64,000 nt of DNA from Sulfitobacter faviae (GTDB lineage Bacteria; Pseudomonadota; Alphaproteobacteria; Rhodobacterales; Rhodobacteraceae), in the NCBI RefSeq assembly GCF_029870955.1, contig NZ_PGFQ01000001.1, positions 2,418,001 through 2,482,000 on the forward strand. Reading direction: 5' to 3'. The translations under genes and the position numbers were made by a program. The notes below the pieces were generated by a model that was not told where the DNA came from, searched no databases, and saw only the letters and a program-made list of their open reading frames with translations. Numbering within the stretch: position 1 is the stretch's first letter; the number at the start of each line of letters is the position of its first letter. Positions 59,406 through 64,000 of this stretch are shown piece after piece.

Positions 59406-60605
59406 TCAGCGGCGCAGGCCCAGCCCCATTTGCATCAGCATCTTGCGCACCGGGGGCAGGGCGTAGAGCGCGTTGAGCCCCGCCGCGCGCGCGTCCCGGG
59501 CAAGCGGGCTGCTGGCTTGGCTGGCGCGGTTCAACAGGTCGATGCCTCGGACCCTGAGCGCGATATCGGGGTGGCGGGCCTTGTGATAGGCCTCAAGCAT
59601 CTCGGCATCGCCGAGGCGTTCTGGCGCGGCGCGGGCGAGTTCCAGCAGGGTCGCCATATCGGTCAGCGACATGTTCAACCCCTGCGCGCCAATGGGGGGC
59701 AGCACATGGGCGGCTTCCGCCACGAGAGCCAGCCGTTCGGCAGAAAGCCGTTTGGCCTCTTGGCTGATGATCGGCCAGAGGGCGCGGGGGCTGGCGAGGG
59801 TGAGCGGGCCGAAGAGATTGGCCGACCGCGCGGTCGCCTCGGCCTCGAAAGCAGCGGGGTCAAGCGTGGCGCGGGCTTGGGTTGCGGGCCCATCGTCCAT
59901 CCAGACCACGGCGGAACAGGGCATGCCGTCGCGATCTGGCAGGGGCACGAGGGTGAAGGGCCCGCCCGAACGGTGTACCTCGGTCGAGACATTCTCATGC
60001 GGGATCGGGTGGGTCACGCAGAAGGCTAGCGCCTTTTGCCCGTAGCGGCGGGTGGTGACCTCGATCCCCGCAGCCTCGCGCATCGGGCTGTTGCGCCCGT
60101 CGGCGGCGATCACGAGCCGGGTTCTGATCCGGCTGCCATCGCTCAGCCCGACACGCGCTTCGCTTTGGCGGGTGAAAAGCGTGGTGGTGCCGGTGCCGGG
60201 GCGGAAATCGACCTGGGGCAACTCGTTCAGCCGGGTCAGGATTTCGCGCCGCAGCAGCCAATTGGGAAAGTTCCAGCCGAAGGGTGCGTCAGAGATATCG
60301 GCGGCGTCGAACTCGCGGGTCACCCGCGGCGTCGGGTCTTCGCCGCCCGCATCGACGATCCGCATGATTTGCAGGGCGGCGGCATGGGGGGCAAGACGGT
60401 CCCAAAGACCGGCGTCCTCCAGCAGGCGCCGCGCCGGTTGCAGCAGCGCGGTGGAGCGCATGTCGGCCCCCTTGGCGGCGCCATCGGTGACCGGCGGGGT
60501 GGGGTCGACGCAGATCACATCGAAGCCGGCCGCGCCAAAGGCCGCCGCCGCGGTCAGCCCGGCGATGCCGCCGCCGGAAATCAGGATATCGCAATCGAAG
60601 GTCAT
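59406..60605 (-). CDS. UbiH/UbiF-family FAD-dependent hydroxylase
   Basis: 399 residues, ring hydroxylase family of ubiquinone synthesis. FAD motif ILISGGGIAGLTAAAA, DG motif VIAADGRNSPMREAAGI and GAQGLNMSLTD near residue 300. Which ring position it hydroxylates cannot be told from sequence. The ATG overlaps the stop of the HAD gene upstream (TGATG). Confidence 0.87.
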   Translation of the reverse strand: MTFDCDILISGGGIAGLTAAAAFGAAGFDVICVDPTPPVTDGAAKGADMRSTALLQPARRLLEDAGLWDRLAPHAAALQIMRIVDAGGEDPTPRVTREFDAADISDAPFGWNFPNWLLRREILTRLNELPQVDFRPGTGTTTLFTRQSEARVGLSDGSRIRTRLVIAADGRNSPMREAAGIEVTTRRYGQKALAFCVTHPIPHENVSTEVHRSGGPFTLVPLPDRDGMPCSAVVWMDDGPATQARATLDPAAFEAEATARSANLFGPLTLASPRALWPIISQEAKRLSAERLALVAEAAHVLPPIGAQGLNMSLTDMATLLELARAAPERLGDAEMLEAYHKARHPDIALRVRGIDLLNRASQASSPLARDARAAGLNALYALPPVRKMLMQMGLGLRR

Positions 60606-61252
60606 CAGCCCGCCACCCGTGTTAAAAATTCGCAAAGGTCTTGCGTATGGTAGTGGATGTGATCGCCTTCGCCACGTTCCGGGGCCACATGCACCGTGCG
60701 CATCCCCAGAGCGTGGGGCGCGGCGAGGTTGCGCGGATCATCCTCAAACATGGCGGCAGAGGCGGTCTGGAACCCGTCGATGCCAAAGACCTTGTCATAA
60801 GCGGCGGCTTCGGGCTTGGGCAGAAAATCGGCGTGTTCGACACCATAGACCGCGTCGAAAAGCCCCGAAAGGCCGCAGGCCTCAAGCACCCGTTCGGCGT
60901 AGGGCGCACAGCCGTTGGTGTAGACGATCCGTCGCCCCGGCAGCACGCGAATGGCCTGAGCGAGCAGCGGGTCGGGGGTGAGCCGATCCATCGGAATGTC
61001 ATGCACCTCAGTCAGGTAGGGGCCGGGGTCGACACCGTGTTCGCGCATCAAGCCGGCCAGCGTGGTGCCATAGGTCTGCCAATAATGCTGGCGCAGGTGG
61101 TTGGCTTCGGCCCGGTCGACCTTGATCGCGCGCATCACCCAATCGACCATACGCGCTTCGATCAGGTCGAAAAGCCGCGCCTCGGGCGGATAGAGCGTCT
61201 GGTCAAGGTCGAAGACCCAGGTGGTGACATGAGAAAAAGCATCGCGCGGCAT
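60605..61252 (-). CDS. HAD-superfamily pyrimidine 5'-nucleotidase-like phosphatase
   Basis: 215 residues. HAD motif I DLDQTLYPPEARLF with the nucleophilic Asp (about D16), motif II VYTNGC, motif III lysine in FLPKPEAAAYDKV and motif IV MFEDDPRNL. Layout fits the SDT1/pyrimidine 5'-nucleotidase group. The start at 61252 (MPRDAF) is preferred over a longer unconserved N-terminus. Cotranscribed with the ubiH-like gene; divergent from the GntR gene. Confidence 0.85.
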   Translation of the reverse strand: MPRDAFSHVTTWVFDLDQTLYPPEARLFDLIEARMVDWVMRAIKVDRAEANHLRQHYWQTYGTTLAGLMREHGVDPGPYLTEVHDIPMDRLTPDPLLAQAIRVLPGRRIVYTNGCAPYAERVLEACGLSGLFDAVYGVEHADFLPKPEAAAYDKVFGIDGFQTASAAMFEDDPRNLAAPHALGMRTVHVAPERGEGDHIHYHTQDLCEFLTRVAG

Positions 61253-61353
61253 GGCGCAGAGGTAGGCCGAGACGCGCAGCCGCGCAAGCCCTGCCGGGTT
61301 GCGCAAATGGTCGCGGTGAGTAAGGTGGCGCAACTTTCAAGGACTGATAGCTG

Positions 61354-62007
61354 ATGCCCGACCCCAAAACCGGCCCGACCGACGCCTATTCGATGATTCT
61401 GGAGGCCATCGACATTGGCACCTATCGCCCCGGTGACCGCTTGGTGGAGAGCGAATTGGCCGAGCGTTTTGGCGTCTCACGAACGCCGATCCGTGAGGCA
61501 TTACAACGGCTTGAGACGCAGTCTCTGCTCATGCGCGATGGGCGTAGCCTGATCGTGGCCTCGCTGGATCACAACCAGATGGCCGAGCTTTACGTCGTCC
61601 GGGGCGAGCTGGAGGGGTTGGCCGCGCGTCTGGCCGCGCGCCATGCCACCGCCGAGGAGGTGCGCGTGCTGCGCGAGATGGTGGATGCCGACAACGCGCT
61701 GGCGGGCAATCCCAACGCGCTGGCACGGGCCAACAAACGGTTTCACAAGCAGATCCATCTGGCGTCGCACAACCGCTATTTGGTCCAGCAGCTTGACCTC
61801 GTGCATCGCTCCATGGCCCTGATGGCGACCTCATCCCTCGCGGTTGAGGGGCGCGGGGAGATTGCGCAGGCCGAACATAACCGCATCGTGCAGATGATCG
61901 AAGCCCGCGATGAGGATGGCGCGGATGAGGCGCTGCGCACGCATATCTCCGTCGCCTTCATGACCCGGTTGAAGCAGGAAGCTGCCCGGCGCGAGGATGA
62001 TTTTTGA
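61354..62007 (+). CDS. GntR-family regulator (FadR/FCD subfamily)
   Basis: 217 residues. Winged helix: YRPGDRLVESELAERFGVSR, then TPIREALQRLE. The C-terminal FCD domain has metal-binding-type residues in FHKQIHLASHNRYL and AEHNRIVQMIEARD. The ligand is probably a small organic acid. It is divergent from the HAD gene; its 3' end overlaps the convergent glycosyltransferase by 50 bases. Confidence 0.88.
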   Translation: MPDPKTGPTDAYSMILEAIDIGTYRPGDRLVESELAERFGVSRTPIREALQRLETQSLLMRDGRSLIVASLDHNQMAELYVVRGELEGLAARLAARHATAEEVRVLREMVDADNALAGNPNALARANKRFHKQIHLASHNRYLVQQLDLVHRSMALMATSSLAVEGRGEIAQAEHNRIVQMIEARDEDGADEALRTHISVAFMTRLKQEAARREDDF

Positions 62008-63901
62008 GCCTGTTGCGGGGTTTTACATAGCGCGGCAGAGTGTGGCCATGGGCGGTTTTGTCCCAGAAATGTGGGCTGCGATAGAGCTCAAACAGCGCTT
62101 TGGCGGCGGCCAAGGCGCCTAATGCGAAGTAGAGCGGGCAGGTGATGACCCAAGGCAGCAGATGCCGTTGACCCCGGTTTGAGACCGCGATGGTGGCGGC
62201 GCAGAAGTTCAGCATTTCCGACAGAATGAACAGCGCGAAGATCGCCGTCAGGACGGGTGGCGCAAGCCAGTCCGTGACCGGGTGATACAGCCCGAAAAAA
62301 CTCAGCCACAGAGACCAGATAAGGGGCGCGAGGGCGAATTGCGAGACCGTGGCGAGAAATATCGCCTGCACGCCGATGAACCGCAGGGGGCCGAGGTCTT
62401 TCAGCAGGGCGCGTGGGCTTTGCATATGGACCGCCCAAGTGATGAGATATCCCTTCAGCCAACGGGATCGTTGCCGCACCCAAGGCCAAGGGCGGCAATT
62501 CGCCTCTTCATAAGTGGTGGTGCGCATCAGTTCGGTCACATAGCCGCGCCGCGCCAGCCGGAGACCCAGATCGGCATCCTCGGTCACGTTGTGGGCGTCC
62601 CAAGCGCCGAGCCGTTCAAGGATGTCGCGCCGGAAAAACAGCGTGGTGCCGCCCAGCGGGACGACCAGCCCCAGCCGGGCCACGCCCGGTAGGATCACCC
62701 GCCACCATGTCGCATATTCGATCGAAAAACAGCGGGCCATCCAATTGCCGCGGCTGTTGTAGAAATCCAGAACCCCCTGCAAACAAGCTGTATTTTCGGG
62801 GGCGTTGTGAAAGCGGGTGACGATCTGTTCGATCTGGTCCGGCTCCGGCGCATCCTCGGCATCCCAAACGCCGATGATGCTGCCGCGGCAGAAATCGAGT
62901 GCGTAGTTCAGGGCGCGGGGTTTGGTCTTGAGCGCCCCGGCATCGGGCACTTCGATCACGCTGATCCATGGCGGCAAGGAAGTGCGTGCGATGGTCTCAC
63001 GGGTGAGCTTATCGCTCGCTTCGAGGACCAGAACCACCTCCAGCAGCGATTTGGGGTAGGTGAGCCGCGAAAGCCGCGCGATCAGCGCCTGCGCGATCTC
63101 TTCCTCATGCAGCAAGGGCACGATGACCGAGACACGGGGCAGGCGAAATCCCTTAATCTCTGCGGCATTCGGCGGCGACCGAGGGGGCTTGGGCCAGGTG
63201 AGAGAGGCCCAAAGGGCCGCAGCCTTGAGCCCGCTGGTCAGCAGCAGCGTCAGCGCGCCGCAGAGGAGAGCGAGGGTAAGAACGGCGGAGGGGAAGAACA
63301 TCAGTAGCGCAAAGAGCGACAGCAAAACAGCTCGCAGCGCAAACCGTCGCTGCCAGCTGCGCACCCCCCAGTTCCGACAGCTTTCGGCATCCGCGACGCG
63401 GGTAACGGCATGTTCCGCGAGTTCCGCCGCATAGAGCCTGCCGATCTGGGTTCGCACCTCCCGGGGGTCGGCGACGACCAACACCAAAGTTTTCCCCCGC
63501 TCCCCCAAAGCCTTGCAAAGGTGAGGAAACTCCGCGGGGCGACCGCTGGCCACGAAAAGCCGGTCCCCCAATTCCAGCCATGGCACGGCCTCGAATTGCA
63601 GGCATAAATGCGCGGGTATCCGAGCCGCAAGCCGTTGATCGCAGGGGCTGCGGGTCAAGTCGACAGGTTGGGCGCCATACTGCCGGGCAAGGGCTTTGAC
63701 GATGTCATCGGGGGCGACCAAGCCTTCGGTGGCCAGAACTTCGCCCAAGGGGGCGTCGATGCGGCGCTGTAGGTCCAGCCCGTGCAGCAGATCGCGCGGG
63801 CCGATGACCCCTGCGGCGATCAAATGTTGGCCCAACCGCATCCGGCGGGCGGGCGCGGTGGCCATCCGCGGCGCTGAGAGTTTCAGGCGAAGGTTGCTCA
63901 T
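61958..63901 (-). CDS. large glycosyltransferase family 2 with N-terminal MshEN/GspE-N domain
   Basis: 647 residues. The N-terminal 150 residues resemble the MshEN/GspE N-terminal domain (LGQHLIAAGVIGPRDLLHGL, LGEVLATEGLV), a domain known elsewhere to bind c-di-GMP. Two membrane helices (about 185-230) lead to a GT-A domain: VSVIVPLLHEEE, WDAEDAPEPDQ, TEDADLGLRLARRG and QRSRWLKG, as in processive synthases. C-terminal helices follow. It probably makes or starts a surface polysaccharide. CtrA-type and palindromic sites lie upstream. Confidence 0.85.
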   Translation of the reverse strand: MSNLRLKLSAPRMATAPARRMRLGQHLIAAGVIGPRDLLHGLDLQRRIDAPLGEVLATEGLVAPDDIVKALARQYGAQPVDLTRSPCDQRLAARIPAHLCLQFEAVPWLELGDRLFVASGRPAEFPHLCKALGERGKTLVLVVADPREVRTQIGRLYAAELAEHAVTRVADAESCRNWGVRSWQRRFALRAVLLSLFALLMFFPSAVLTLALLCGALTLLLTSGLKAAALWASLTWPKPPRSPPNAAEIKGFRLPRVSVIVPLLHEEEIAQALIARLSRLTYPKSLLEVVLVLEASDKLTRETIARTSLPPWISVIEVPDAGALKTKPRALNYALDFCRGSIIGVWDAEDAPEPDQIEQIVTRFHNAPENTACLQGVLDFYNSRGNWMARCFSIEYATWWRVILPGVARLGLVVPLGGTTLFFRRDILERLGAWDAHNVTEDADLGLRLARRGYVTELMRTTTYEEANCRPWPWVRQRSRWLKGYLITWAVHMQSPRALLKDLGPLRFIGVQAIFLATVSQFALAPLIWSLWLSFFGLYHPVTDWLAPPVLTAIFALFILSEMLNFCAATIAVSNRGQRHLLPWVITCPLYFALGALAAAKALFELYRSPHFWDKTAHGHTLPRYVKPRNRLKNHPRAGQLPASTGS

Positions 63902-63918
63902 TCCGTGCCCCGTCGAGG

Positions 63919-63926
63919 TTCCGGAA
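63919..63926. promoter_or_regulatory. TTCCGGAA palindrome before the glycosyltransferase
   Basis: An 8-bp palindrome 18 bases upstream of the ATG, itself within a larger CATTCCG...CGGAATG inverted repeat (63899-63928) that covers the start codon. It could be an operator or sequester the ribosome site. Confidence 0.35.
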
Positions 63927-63945
63927 TGAGACTGGCAGGCGACCG

Positions 63946-63960
63946 TTAATCGAGAGTTAA
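63946..63960 (-). promoter_or_regulatory. CtrA-type binding site (TTAA-N7-TTAA)
   Basis: TTAA (63946-63949), 7 bases, TTAA (63957-63960), a full match to the CtrA consensus spacing, 45-59 bases upstream of the glycosyltransferase start codon. Confidence 0.6.
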
Positions 63961-64000
63961 AAGTCGCCTGTGCAATCAGTGCATGTAGAAAATTTTACGC

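Overview
The window is GC-rich chromosomal DNA from an alphaproteobacterium, most likely the Rhodobacteraceae (Roseobacter group). This rests on gene content and order: hflK-hflC-DUF2065-degP, folB-folP-glmM, glyQ-(small membrane protein)-DUF1206-glyS-ppdK, a SAM-II riboswitch before metZ, a CtrA-type box, FolE2 instead of FolE, and a long FolB. No phage, transposase, CRISPR array or rRNA was seen. One tRNA (Glu) is present.

Layout. 1-10.3 kb is an exopolysaccharide locus: two tandem SGNH-like proteins with GHSL instead of GDSL, a glycosidase-like protein probably fused to the second, a GT2 and a GT4 glycosyltransferase, a flippase, a Wzz-type chain-length protein, a degenerate BY-kinase-like ATPase and an ExoY-type initiating sugar transferase. 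10.8-19 kb holds tRNA-Glu, recJ, glpX, hom, a lipoprotein, a TetR regulator, pirin and sdaA. 19-27.4 kb holds rpiA, gor, the HflKC/DegP membrane quality-control cluster with a sigma-32-like promoter, a lipoprotein, a 2Fe-2S ferredoxin and a repeat protein. 27.4-37.2 kb holds purD and xseA (divergent), an AlkB-like hydroxylase, a NuoE-NuoF fusion, ftsY, mgtC, an EamA transporter and yciB. 37.2-43.7 kb holds the SAM-II riboswitch and metZ, folE2, a DUF1127 protein, trkH and a secreted pseudoprotease. 43.8-55.1 kb holds glyQ/glyS, ppdK, a cell-wall hydrolase and folB-folP-glmM. 55.1-64 kb holds a DMT transporter, ilvC, two coupled Lrp regulators, a class V aminotransferase, ubiH, a HAD phosphatase, a GntR regulator and a large GT2 with an N-terminal MshEN-like domain and a CtrA box upstream.

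Data quality dominates interpretation. About 22 reading-frame breaks occur in 15 genes, including essential ones (ftsY, glyS, folB). In every case adding one base, usually to a G or C run, restores a complete family-typical protein. This is the pattern of homopolymer under-calling in a long-read assembly, not of gene decay. Coordinates given for these genes span the restored gene.

Functional themes: polysaccharide synthesis and export at both ends; one-carbon and folate supply (folE2, folB, folP); methionine, serine, isoleucine/valine and homoserine metabolism; envelope biogenesis (glmM, cell-wall hydrolase, ftsY, HflKC, DegP).
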